Shown here: in pieces, positions 25,035 to 32,390 of the stretch | How the letters are laid out: every line of letters starts with the position of its first letter | How positions within the stretch are numbered: the first letter of the stretch is position 1 | Assembly: GCA_905235085.1 (NCBI GenBank) | Contig: CAJOKD010000017.1 | Location: forward strand, 1-38,968 | Source: an uncultured Bacteroidales bacterium | GTDB lineage: Bacteria > Bacteroidota > Bacteroidia > Bacteroidales > UBA932 | DNA length: 38,968 bases | Reading direction: 5' to 3' | The notes under the pieces: generated by a model | What the model was told of the DNA's origin: nothing | Database searches by the model: none | What the model saw: the letters and a program-made list of their open reading frames with translations, nothing else | Made by a program: the position numbers and the translations under genes

Positions 25035-26189
25035 ATGAAAAGACTATTTGCAATGCTAAGCGTCTTGGCCGCCCTTTCCCTGGCGGCCGAGGCTCAGGTG
25101 ATGACTCATAGGCTCGTCGTGCCTGACATTGAAGGCTACCTGACCTTGAAGGGTGACATGCACACCCATACGGTGTTCTCCGATGGAAACGTCTGGCCTA
25201 CTACCAGGGTGGACGAGGCCATCCTGGACGGTTTGGATTTCTTCGTAATCACTGACCATCTTGACGGGCGTCACCAGAAACTGGCCAACAAGGGATTGTT
25301 CAACTGCGACAGAGATGAATCATATAGGCTTGCTGCTGCCTATGCGAAGTCCCGGAACATGATCGTAATCCATGGTGGAGAAATCACCCGAGGAATGCCT
25401 CCCGGACATTTCAATGTCTCATTCGTAGAGAGCGACACCAGGATCGGCGAGGAAGAGGACAAGTACGAGGATCACTTCCAGGGGATGGTGGCCGGACTAA
25501 AGGAGGCTCGTAATCAGGGTGCCTTCACGGTATGGAACCATCCTCACTGGAGCCGTCAGGCTCCTAACGGACCGGTCTGGTATGACGAGCACACCAAGAT
25601 CCTGGACATGGGGCTCATGGACGGATTGGAGATATTCAACCAGTTCGACGGATTCAGCAAGGAGGTTTTCCACTGGGCCATGGAAAAGAACCTGACTATT
25701 GTCAGCGGTACCGATGCCCATAAGCTGATGGAGCTCTGGATTGACTACGGCAACGGAGAACTTCGTCCTTGCACATTGGTTTTCGCCAAGGAGAAATCAG
25801 AGGCTGGAATACGGGAAGCTCTTGACAATCACCGTACTGCGGTGCTGGCTCAGCACAATGTCTATGGCCGCGAGGAGTTCCTGAAGCCGTTGCTGGATGC
25901 AATCCTGCAGGTGAAGAGTGTCAAGAATACGGACAAGAAGCTTACCATGGTACTGCACAACTGCAGCTGTGTACCGGTCATCCTGCATAAGGCGGAGGGT
26001 TTCGAGGATCTCGGTTACACCCGTGACATCGTGATCGGTGCGGATTCAGACTACACGATAGACGTGACCAACGCCGAATACGGTACCAAGTTCACCCGAA
26101 AGTCCATCACCTTCGGTTATGAAGTCCGTAACTTCTTCACCGACGCCGACGTCAACCTCAAGTACACCTTCACCGCCGCCCTGAAGTAG
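25035..26189 (+). CDS. Secreted PHP-domain phosphoesterase
   Basis: A 384-residue exported metal-dependent hydrolase. The ATG at 25035 is chosen over a TTG six bases earlier; it starts a signal peptide (1-22, ending Ala-Glu-Ala-Gln). The PHP metal ligands are visible: Asp41, His43 and His45 in GDMHTHTVFSDG, Asp74 and His75 in ITDH, His113 and Glu116 in IHGGE, His169 in WNHPHW, and Asp227 and His229 in SGTDAH. All nine usual positions appear filled, so it should be active. A C-terminal beta-rich part (about 295-384) follows. Exported Bacteroidota PHP proteins resemble the Sb-PDE type of phosphodiesterases; histidinol phosphatase is unlikely because of the signal peptide. It is the last gene of the exported cluster. 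Confidence 0.82.
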   Translation: MKRLFAMLSVLAALSLAAEAQVMTHRLVVPDIEGYLTLKGDMHTHTVFSDGNVWPTTRVDEAILDGLDFFVITDHLDGRHQKLANKGLFNCDRDESYRLAAAYAKSRNMIVIHGGEITRGMPPGHFNVSFVESDTRIGEEEDKYEDHFQGMVAGLKEARNQGAFTVWNHPHWSRQAPNGPVWYDEHTKILDMGLMDGLEIFNQFDGFSKEVFHWAMEKNLTIVSGTDAHKLMELWIDYGNGELRPCTLVFAKEKSEAGIREALDNHRTAVLAQHNVYGREEFLKPLLDAILQVKSVKNTDKKLTMVLHNCSCVPVILHKAEGFEDLGYTRDIVIGADSDYTIDVTNAEYGTKFTRKSITFGYEVRNFFTDADVNLKYTFTAALK

Positions 26190-26202
26190 AATTCTGCACT
26201 CC

Positions 26203-26256
26203 GTCATCCCCGACCTGTTCGGGGATCCCTTTACATCAGTGGCTGCAACACCGGGC
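26203..26256. repeat. REP-like palindrome, copy 2, with TGGCTGCAACA tail
   Basis: Stem ATCCCCGA (26206-26213)/TCGGGGAT (26219-26226), loop CCTGT, preceded by GTC. It is followed by CATCAGTGGCTGCAACA and CCGGGC, nearly the same tail as after the copy at 32083. It fills the 80-bp convergent gap between the PHP gene and the phosphatase gene and may end transcription from both sides. Confidence 0.75.
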
Positions 26257-26269
26257 TTTATACCGGGCG

Positions 26270-27448
26270 TCAGAGTTTCACGGAGTGGACATTCTTGCCG
26301 GAAGGGTCGAAGATGTCGATGGTGATCGACTTAGGGGTGACTTTGATGTCGGCCCGCTCGCAGGTGGAGTTCACCAGGACCGGGAAGGTGGCATCCGAGA
26401 TGCCGACCTTTTCGAAGGCATACTTGTGGCGGTGCCCGCAGATCATCAGGTCCACTCCGGCATCGTTCAGGACGGGAAGGAATATGCTGGACATGTTCCA
26501 GTTCCCATGCCAGGCATCCTTGGTCTGAGGGGGGATGTGGCTGAAAACGATCCTCCTTTCAGCATTCTTCCAATCCTCGCTGGCAACCACGCCCTTGAGC
26601 CACTCCGCTTCGGCTCTCAGGTAAGGATCCGTGCAGTACGCTTCCTGGTATTCAATGTCATTGTCAGGCTTGTCCTCGCCGCTGTCCATCACCAGGAAGA
26701 AGAAGTTCCCGTACTTGAAGGTGTAGTAAGGACCGTGCTCGGGGAAGGCGAAATATTCAGTGAAATGGATGGCATCGCGGCCGCGGAATTCGTGGTTGCC
26801 CCTGGACCTATAGAACGGAAGTTCGGAGGCGAACAGTTCGCAGGCTGGCGTCAGTTCGTATTTCACGATCTTGTCCACCGATGTCACCGAAGACGTCATG
26901 TCCCCGTTGAAAAATATGAAATCGTTCCTCCTGGTGGCGACAGGATCGGAGAACAGCCTGCGCAGGAGTGAATCCTTCTCGTGGATGTCGTTCACTACCG
27001 AGAAGTTGACCTCCTTGTAGGAAGTCTCCAGAGTCTTCACCACGGGAGGCTCGGCGGAATAGACGTTCGCCCCGTATTCACGTCCGTACTTGATGTCCAG
27101 GAAGTGATAGTACTTGTCCACCGCCTTCATCATTATCCTGTAGCGGTAGCGGGTGCCGGGTTCCAGGCCGGAGACCGTAACCCGGTGGATCTTGTTCACC
27201 GGCTTGATTCCTGCACCGGTAAGGTCATAGAACTTTGGCCTGTCGGCATAGTAGAAACTCTGTCCGTCTTCCGGAGCGACTTCCACCCAAGCCATGGCGT
27301 CCACGTCCGAAATCCACATCACCGTAAATCCGGTCGTAGTTACGTTCTGGACGTAAGGCCCGCAGACCACCTTTGATTTCTGCGAGGATTCCTGAGCGAA
27401 AGCACAGACACCCAGCAAAGTGAAAGCAACTAATAGGAACTTTTTCAT
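26270..27448 (-). CDS. Secreted purple-acid-phosphatase-like metallophosphoesterase
   Basis: A 392-residue exported phosphatase. The ATG at 27448 gives a signal peptide (1-19, ending Ala-Phe-Ala-Gln). Residues about 25-110 form a fibronectin-III-like domain as in purple acid phosphatases (GPYVQNVTTTGFTVMWIS, then HRVTVSGLEPGTRYRYRI). The calcineurin-type domain follows with Asp154 and His156 (VNDIHEKD), Gly-Asp183 (FFNGDM), GNHE at 217-220, FSHIPP and GHRHKY. These supply the dinuclear metal site. The substrate could be organic phosphates in the periplasm. It begins 2 bp after the menG stop, so it is co-transcribed with the menaquinone genes, though no functional link to them is visible. Confidence 0.83.
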   Translation of the reverse strand: MKKFLLVAFTLLGVCAFAQESSQKSKVVCGPYVQNVTTTGFTVMWISDVDAMAWVEVAPEDGQSFYYADRPKFYDLTGAGIKPVNKIHRVTVSGLEPGTRYRYRIMMKAVDKYYHFLDIKYGREYGANVYSAEPPVVKTLETSYKEVNFSVVNDIHEKDSLLRRLFSDPVATRRNDFIFFNGDMTSSVTSVDKIVKYELTPACELFASELPFYRSRGNHEFRGRDAIHFTEYFAFPEHGPYYTFKYGNFFFLVMDSGEDKPDNDIEYQEAYCTDPYLRAEAEWLKGVVASEDWKNAERRIVFSHIPPQTKDAWHGNWNMSSIFLPVLNDAGVDLMICGHRHKYAFEKVGISDATFPVLVNSTCERADIKVTPKSITIDIFDPSGKNVHSVKL

Positions 27449-27450
27449 AT

Positions 27451-28161
27451 TCAATTGATTTTATCTTTTTCTCCTGTGTACATCCGGCATATTCCCAGGC
27501 TGAAGGCCTTATGCCGTACGTTCTTGAATCCGGCCCGGGCCATCATGGATGAGAATTCCTTCTTTCCCGGGAAGGCCTTCACCGAAGCCGGGAGGTATGA
27601 ATATGCCGCCTTGTCCCCGGAAACCTTCCCACCGATGACCGGCATAATGCGAAGGAAATATATGTCATAGAACCACCTGATGATCTTGTTTTCAGGCCTG
27701 GATAGCTCCAGGATCACGACCCTTCCGCCAGGCTTGAGGACGCGCAGAATCTCGCGGAGTCCCTTGAGCCGGTCTTCGAAATTACGGATTCCGAAGGCTA
27801 TCGTCACCCTGTCGAAAGTCCCGTCTTCAAAGCGGAGATTCTCCCCGTCTCCTTGTTCGTAAGAAATCTTTCCGTCGAGACCCTGCCGTGCGACCTTTTC
27901 TGCCATTACGGCCAGCATTCCCTCTGAGAGGTCCACTCCCGTTACATGTACATGGCCGGACGCCTTGGCGACAGCGATGGAGAAATCCCCGGTTCCGCAG
28001 GCCAGGTCCAATACTTCCAGAGATCCGGAACCATCGACGATCTCTTTCAGGGCTCTTTTCCGCCAAGTCTTGTCAACATCCAGGGACATGATGTGGTTGA
28101 GCTTGTCATAATCTCCCGCGATGCTGTCGAACATCGACTCTATCTTCGCTTTAGCCGGCAT
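27451..28161 (-). CDS. menG: Demethylmenaquinone methyltransferase
   Basis: SAM-dependent methyltransferase (UbiE/MenG family) for the last step of menaquinone synthesis. The 236 residues start MFDSIAGDYDKLNHIMSL near position 10, the family start, followed by the SAM loop DLACGTGDF at 52-60, GIRNFEDR and the second signature motif with PVIGG and SYLPASVKAFPG. It begins 4 bp after the menA stop, so the prenylation and methylation steps are made from one message. Because this organism shows only menaquinone-type context, menG is preferred over ubiE. Confidence 0.92.
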   Translation of the reverse strand: MPAKAKIESMFDSIAGDYDKLNHIMSLDVDKTWRKRALKEIVDGSGSLEVLDLACGTGDFSIAVAKASGHVHVTGVDLSEGMLAVMAEKVARQGLDGKISYEQGDGENLRFEDGTFDRVTIAFGIRNFEDRLKGLREILRVLKPGGRVVILELSRPENKIIRWFYDIYFLRIMPVIGGKVSGDKAAYSYLPASVKAFPGKKEFSSMMARAGFKNVRHKAFSLGICRMYTGEKDKIN

Positions 28162-28165
28162 CTTC

Positions 28166-29071
28166 CTAGAAAATCATGAAAGTAGCCCCGAGAATCAAGG
28201 CCAGGATGAAGGTGGAGATGACCAGCAGAGGCAGCATGGGGTCAAGATCCTTTTCCTTGAGAGTCCATATTCCTTTCAAATGCTTGACATACAAAGGGAG
28301 GGTGACCACGAAAAGGAAGTGCCAAGGAGAGAAGCGGTAGGCTGCAGCGAATATCAGGAGGAACAGCCAGCCGGCGCAGATCAAAGCGGTCTGGTAACGC
28401 CTGGCATTCCTTTCTCCGAGTTTCATTGCCACCGTAGTCCGGGTGGCCGCATCTGTCTTCATATCCCTGATGTTATTGACATTGAGCACTCCTACGCTGA
28501 AACAGCTGATTGCCGCAGCCGGAAGCAGAAGCCACCAGCTGGAAATGGTATGGGCAGCTACGAAGAAACCTCCAAGTACGGAAACGAGTCCGAAGAATAT
28601 GAATACGAACAAGTCGCCGAGCCCCCGGTAACCATAGGGATTCTTCCCGAGTGTGTAGTGCATCGCAGCCCAGATGGCCGCAGCACCGAGGACCAGTAAA
28701 CATACTGATTTGACGCAGAACAAGGTGCCGAAGGAAATCCAGATCATCACTATTCCGAATATGGCCGCGAGGGTTGCGAAGATGCTGATCAGCCGCTTCA
28801 TTTCCGGGATTGAGACCAGACCCATGTTAAGGCCGTATTGAGGTCCCTGGCGGTCTTCCGTGTCAGTTCCGCTGAGCACGTCTCCCAGTTCGTTGGAAAG
28901 ATTAGACAGGATCTGGAGGCAGATGGTGGTAAGGAATATGAATATGGCAGCCCAGCCGCTTATCCTGTATTCCGAGGCTGCAAGCATCACTCCCAGGACA
29001 ACTCCAGCCAAGGAAAGGGGCAATGTCCGCAACCTTAGAGAGTTGATAATCGCTTTGGTTTTCTCGTTCAT
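28166..29071 (-). CDS. menA: 1,4-dihydroxy-2-naphthoate polyprenyltransferase
   Basis: Membrane prenyltransferase that attaches the polyprenyl tail to dihydroxynaphthoate. The 301 residues have about eight to nine membrane helices. The allylic diphosphate-binding motif is NELGDVLSGTD (60-70, an NDxxDxxxD variant) and the second motif is NNIRDMKTD. Start choice: the ATG at 29071 gives MNEKTKAIINSLRLRTLPLS, the usual MenA start. A second ATG at 29089 would add six residues, but the -7 box TAAATTTG lies inside them. menA heads the minus-strand operon menA-menG-phosphatase. Confidence 0.9.
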   Translation of the reverse strand: MNEKTKAIINSLRLRTLPLSLAGVVLGVMLAASEYRISGWAAIFIFLTTICLQILSNLSNELGDVLSGTDTEDRQGPQYGLNMGLVSIPEMKRLISIFATLAAIFGIVMIWISFGTLFCVKSVCLLVLGAAAIWAAMHYTLGKNPYGYRGLGDLFVFIFFGLVSVLGGFFVAAHTISSWWLLLPAAAISCFSVGVLNVNNIRDMKTDAATRTTVAMKLGERNARRYQTALICAGWLFLLIFAAAYRFSPWHFLFVVTLPLYVKHLKGIWTLKEKDLDPMLPLLVISTFILALILGATFMIF

Positions 29072-29076
29072 GAAAA

Positions 29077-29113
29077 CAAATTTACTCATATTTCGAAAAT
29101 ATTCATAACTTTA
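29077..29113. promoter_or_regulatory. Divergent -7 boxes for menA and the TlpA-type gene
   Basis: TAAATTTG on the minus strand (29084 down to 29077) ends five bases before the menA ATG at 29071, again predicting a leader of about two bases. TAACTTTA on the plus strand (29106-29113) is a one-mismatch box for the TlpA-type gene, with a 29-base A/T-rich leader after it. Confidence 0.5.
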
Positions 29114-29146
29114 CGGGCTACAAGAAAATTTTAAATTATCATCGAT

Positions 29147-30211
29147 ATGAAATTCAAGACTATCATCCTGGCTGCCGCAGCCATCGCAGCGTCAGTCGCT
29201 TGTTCACAGAAGGCCCCGAAGACCACTCTCTCCGGATCATATGGAATCGACTCACCGAAGTCAGTATACATCTCTCTTCCTGAACTCGGAATCGACACCA
29301 CCGTCGCCATCGTCGACAAGCAGTTTACCATCGACCTTCCTGTGGATCCTACCCAGAGCGGTCTTATCAGAGTCGGCAGGGAGAAGGTTAACTTCATTCC
29401 TGACGGAACTCCTATGACCCTTGTCTTCAATGCGGACCATACCATCGCCCTGCTCTCCCAGGATCCTGGCAACTCCATCCAGGAGAGGCTCAACCAGTAC
29501 GAGAAGGCTGTCAACGACCTTATGGTGAACGCAAAGGCCCAGCTCGATTCTCTCAAGGACGAGGCTACCCCTGAGGCCAAGGAAAAGATTTACGATGAAT
29601 ATCAGGCTGCCGTCAGCGAGATCAGCCGCAAGGTATTCGAAGAGAACAAGGACAACGCTGTAGCTATCTACGCTCTTGACAATTTGCAGTTCGACCTTCC
29701 TGTCGCAGAACTTGACAATTTGCTCAAGTCCCTTGATACGACAGTTTTGAACCGCAAGAGCCTCGCAGCATTGAAGAAGGCTGTCGGCGCCCAGCTCGCA
29801 ACCGCCGAAGGCCAGAAATTCACTGACTTCGAAGTCGGACCACAGAAGTTCTCTGATTATGTAGGCAACGGCAAGTATGTCCTCGTAGATTTCTGGGCTT
29901 CCTGGTGCGGCCCTTGCAAGGAAGAGCTTCCTAACATCAAGAAGGTATACAACAAGTACAACGGAGAAGATTTCGACGTCCTGAGCGTTGCTGTCTGGGA
30001 TAAGGCTACTGCCTCCGTCTCTGCAGCCAAGGCTCTTGGTATCACCTGGAAGCAGATTATCGACGCCCAGCGCATCCCTACCGACATCTACGGCATCCAG
30101 GGCATCCCTCACATTATGCTCATCGGTCCTGACGGAACCATCCTCAAGAGGGACCTTCGCGGAGCAGACATCGAGGCTGAGGTCGCCAAGTACGTCAAAG
30201 CCAAGAGGTAG
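29147..30211 (+). CDS. TlpA-family thioredoxin lipoprotein with DUF4369-like domain
   Basis: A 354-residue periplasmic thiol-disulfide protein. The lipoprotein signal ends Ser-Val-Ala-Cys (Cys19). Residues about 25-115 form a beta-sandwich like DUF4369, then a helical linker, and the thioredoxin domain from about 225 has the active site WASWCGPCKEE with Cys254 and Cys257 and the cis-proline region GIQGIPHIMLIGPDG. This arrangement is frequent in Bacteroidota, where such proteins are thought to reduce or resolve cysteines of exported proteins or cytochromes. The exact partner is unknown. uvrC starts two bases after its stop, probably by coupling. Confidence 0.85.
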   Translation: MKFKTIILAAAAIAASVACSQKAPKTTLSGSYGIDSPKSVYISLPELGIDTTVAIVDKQFTIDLPVDPTQSGLIRVGREKVNFIPDGTPMTLVFNADHTIALLSQDPGNSIQERLNQYEKAVNDLMVNAKAQLDSLKDEATPEAKEKIYDEYQAAVSEISRKVFEENKDNAVAIYALDNLQFDLPVAELDNLLKSLDTTVLNRKSLAALKKAVGAQLATAEGQKFTDFEVGPQKFSDYVGNGKYVLVDFWASWCGPCKEELPNIKKVYNKYNGEDFDVLSVAVWDKATASVSAAKALGITWKQIIDAQRIPTDIYGIQGIPHIMLIGPDGTILKRDLRGADIEAEVAKYVKAKR

Positions 30212-30213
30212 TT

Positions 30214-32034
30214 TTGGCAGGAAAGGATCTTACAGTCAGGGAAAAAATCGCCCTGTTTCCACATTCCCCGGGGGTCTATCGTTACTACGATGCCTCGGGG
30301 AAGGTGATTTATGTGGGTAAGGCAAAGGACCTTCACAAGCGTGTAGCGCAGTATTTCGTGCCTCCGGAAAGGCTGAACGTGAAGACCAGGCTGCTCGTTT
30401 CCAAGATTGCCGACGCCCAGTTCTCCGTTGTCGATACGGAGGCTGATGCGCTGCTGCTGGAAAACAATCTCATCAAGCAGTACAAGCCGCACTACAACAT
30501 CCTGCTGAAAGATTCCAAGACATATCCCTGGATAGTCGTCACGAACGAAGAGTTTCCCAGGGTATTCCTTACCAGGCGGGTGGACAGGAAGACGGGCACC
30601 TATTTCGGGCCGTACAGCTCTGTCACGCACGCCAATTACCTGCTGGAATTCTTCCGCAAGAACTATCCTCTTCGCTCCTGCAAGCTCAAGATTACCGGAG
30701 AGGCCATACTCCGGAAGAAATTCCGTCCCTGCCTGGACTTCCATCTGGGCCGCTGCAAGGGATGCTGCGTAGGGTCCATCAGTATCGAAGAATACCAGTC
30801 TTATATCTCTGAGATCGTAAGGCTCCTGAAAGGAGGAGTCAACGAGATCATCCGGGAATATGAAGGGGCGATGAAGTCTGCGGCCGACGAACTTCGCTTC
30901 GAAGACGCCCAGATGTTCAAGGAAAAGGCTGAAGCTCTGAAGAAGCATTATTCCAAGTCTATAATATCTTCAGCTTCAGATGCTTCCTGCGATGTTTTCA
31001 GCCTCGTCTTCGATGGGTCGGAGGCTTTCGGCAATTTCCTCAGGGTCAGGGGAGGAGCTGTCATCCAATCCTTGAACCTCGGATTCAAGATGAATATAGA
31101 GGAAGACCAGGCTGCGGTGCTCAGCGAGTTCATAGCCGAGATCGAGTCCAAATTCGGAGAACTGGCCAGGGAGGTTATAGTACCGTTTCTTCCTGACGTA
31201 GAGATGGAAGGGGAGGAATTCAAGATACCTCAGCGCGGAGACAAACTTTCGCTCCTGGAGCTGAGCGCGAAGAATGCCCGGGAATATCATTTCAATTCCC
31301 TCAAGCAGCGGGAGCGTACAGATCCTGACGAATACCGCAACCTCGTCCTTGAGGACCTAAGGAAATCTTTGAATATGAATGAGTTGCCTACTCATATAGA
31401 GTGCTTCGACAACTCCAACATCCAAGGTACCAATCCGGTTGCTTCGTGCGTTGTATTCCGTGACGGGGTTCCTTCGAAGAAAGACTATCGCAAATTCAAG
31501 ATAAAGACCGTCATCGGTGCGAACGATTTCGCATCGATGAAGGAAGTCGTAAACCGCCGGTATTCCAGGATGATAGCTGAAAACCCCGGGGACCTGCCGC
31601 AGCTGGTGGTCATCGACGGTGGCGAGGGGCAGCTGGAATTCGCCCGCCAGGCTCTCGCTGAGCTTGGTATCCTGGACAGGCTTACCTTGGTTGGACTGGC
31701 CAAGAGGATGGAACTCGTCATCAGGATAGACGATCCTTATCCTCTTTTCCTGGACAGGAACTCACACGCGCTCAAGGTCCTGATGCAAATCCGTGACGAA
31801 GCGCACAGGTTCGGAATCACCTTCCACCGTAACTTGAGGAGCAAGGCTCAGATACAGAGCGCCTTGCGTGAGATTAAGGGGGTCGGGGAGCAGACAGAGC
31901 AACGACTTCTTATGCATTACGGTTCAGTTGCTCGGATCGCGTCCGCCTCACTGGAGGATTTGTCGAAGCTGGTTTCTCCGTCCCTTGCCAGGACCATCCT
32001 CGACACATTGAATCCCAAGCTGCCGCTTGAGTAA
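30214..32034 (+). CDS. uvrC: UvrABC system protein C, TTG start
   Basis: Nuclease that makes both incisions in nucleotide excision repair. The 606 residues have the GIY-YIG domain near 17-95 (GVYRYYDASGKVIYVGKAKDLHKRV), a Cys-rich segment LGRCKGCC, the UVR domain near 210-245, the RNase-H-like half with HIECFDNSNIQGTNPVASCVVF and VVIDGGEGQL, and a C-terminal helix-hairpin-helix (REIKGVGEQTEQRLLMHYGS). The family needs residues from about the TTG at 30214 on, and no ATG is available in frame before the GIY motif, so TTG is the start. It is two bases after the preceding stop, suggesting coupling and deliberate low expression. Confidence 0.93.
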   Translation: MAGKDLTVREKIALFPHSPGVYRYYDASGKVIYVGKAKDLHKRVAQYFVPPERLNVKTRLLVSKIADAQFSVVDTEADALLLENNLIKQYKPHYNILLKDSKTYPWIVVTNEEFPRVFLTRRVDRKTGTYFGPYSSVTHANYLLEFFRKNYPLRSCKLKITGEAILRKKFRPCLDFHLGRCKGCCVGSISIEEYQSYISEIVRLLKGGVNEIIREYEGAMKSAADELRFEDAQMFKEKAEALKKHYSKSIISSASDASCDVFSLVFDGSEAFGNFLRVRGGAVIQSLNLGFKMNIEEDQAAVLSEFIAEIESKFGELAREVIVPFLPDVEMEGEEFKIPQRGDKLSLLELSAKNAREYHFNSLKQRERTDPDEYRNLVLEDLRKSLNMNELPTHIECFDNSNIQGTNPVASCVVFRDGVPSKKDYRKFKIKTVIGANDFASMKEVVNRRYSRMIAENPGDLPQLVVIDGGEGQLEFARQALAELGILDRLTLVGLAKRMELVIRIDDPYPLFLDRNSHALKVLMQIRDEAHRFGITFHRNLRSKAQIQSALREIKGVGEQTEQRLLMHYGSVARIASASLEDLSKLVSPSLARTILDTLNPKLPLE

Positions 32035-32053
32035 TCATCCCCGGCCTTTTCCC

Positions 32054-32107
32054 GTCATCCCCGGCACAGTCCGGGGATCCCCGTCATTCCCGGCTCGACC
32101 GGGAATC
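32054..32107. repeat. Two adjacent REP-like palindromes, copies 3 and 4
   Basis: Copy 3 has stem ATCCCCGG (32057-32064)/CCGGGGAT (32071-32078) with loop CACAGT. Copy 4 has stem ATTCCCGG (32086-32093)/CCGGGAAT (32099-32106) with loop CTCGA. In copy 4 both arms changed together (C to T left, G to A right), which keeps the pairing and argues that the structure matters. Confidence 0.8.
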
Positions 32108-32113
32108 CCTTCG

Positions 32114-32195
32114 CGTCAGTGGCTGCAACATCGGGCGCTTGCTGCTTCGCAGCCCTGTACGGGTAAATGCGCCCTAACGTTGCAGCCAACTGACG
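32114..32195. repeat. Large imperfect inverted repeat with inner hairpin
   Basis: The left arm 32114-32138 and right arm 32169-32195 pair over 22 positions in three blocks: CGTCAGT/ACTGACG, GGCTGCAAC/GTTGCAGCC and GGGCGC/GCGCCC. The 30-base loop carries its own hairpin GCTGC-TTC-GCAGC (32141-32153). The left arm sequence also follows the REP copy at 26203. Confidence 0.75.
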
Positions 32196-32390
32196 TCTTC
32201 TATTTGTCATTCCCTACTTGACCTTTTGGGGCGTATCCCCGACTCAGGACGGGACAAGGTTAACCGTCCTAAACAAGATTTACATCCTGAAGAAGCTTTG
32301 CCCCGTGAAGAGGGTTTGCCTGAAGAGAGTAAACTGATCGAAATAGTAAACTATTGATGACAGAAAGCCGGGAGGGTTCCGGGGATTGGT

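Larger units (their letters stand above)
32035..32390. other. 356-bp convergent gap filled by a REP-like cluster
   Basis: Between the uvrC and dnaE stops. It contains a half copy right at the uvrC stop (32035-32046), two full REP-like palindromes (32054-32079 and 32083-32107), a large imperfect inverted repeat (32114-32195), another half copy from 32206 (GTCATTCCCTACTTGACC) and two or three weak 18-bp repeats (AGnTTTrC...GAAGA, 32276-32327). There is no credible gene. Confidence 0.7.

Noticed and set aside
32054..32235. The repeat cluster as a CRISPR array or tRNA
   Set aside because: Units are palindromes of unequal spacing without unique spacers, and no cloverleaf or CCA-end can be drawn.
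32276..32352. Weak 17-18 bp repeats before the dnaE stop
   Set aside because: Only two units match well; the similarity is too loose to list as a separate finding.
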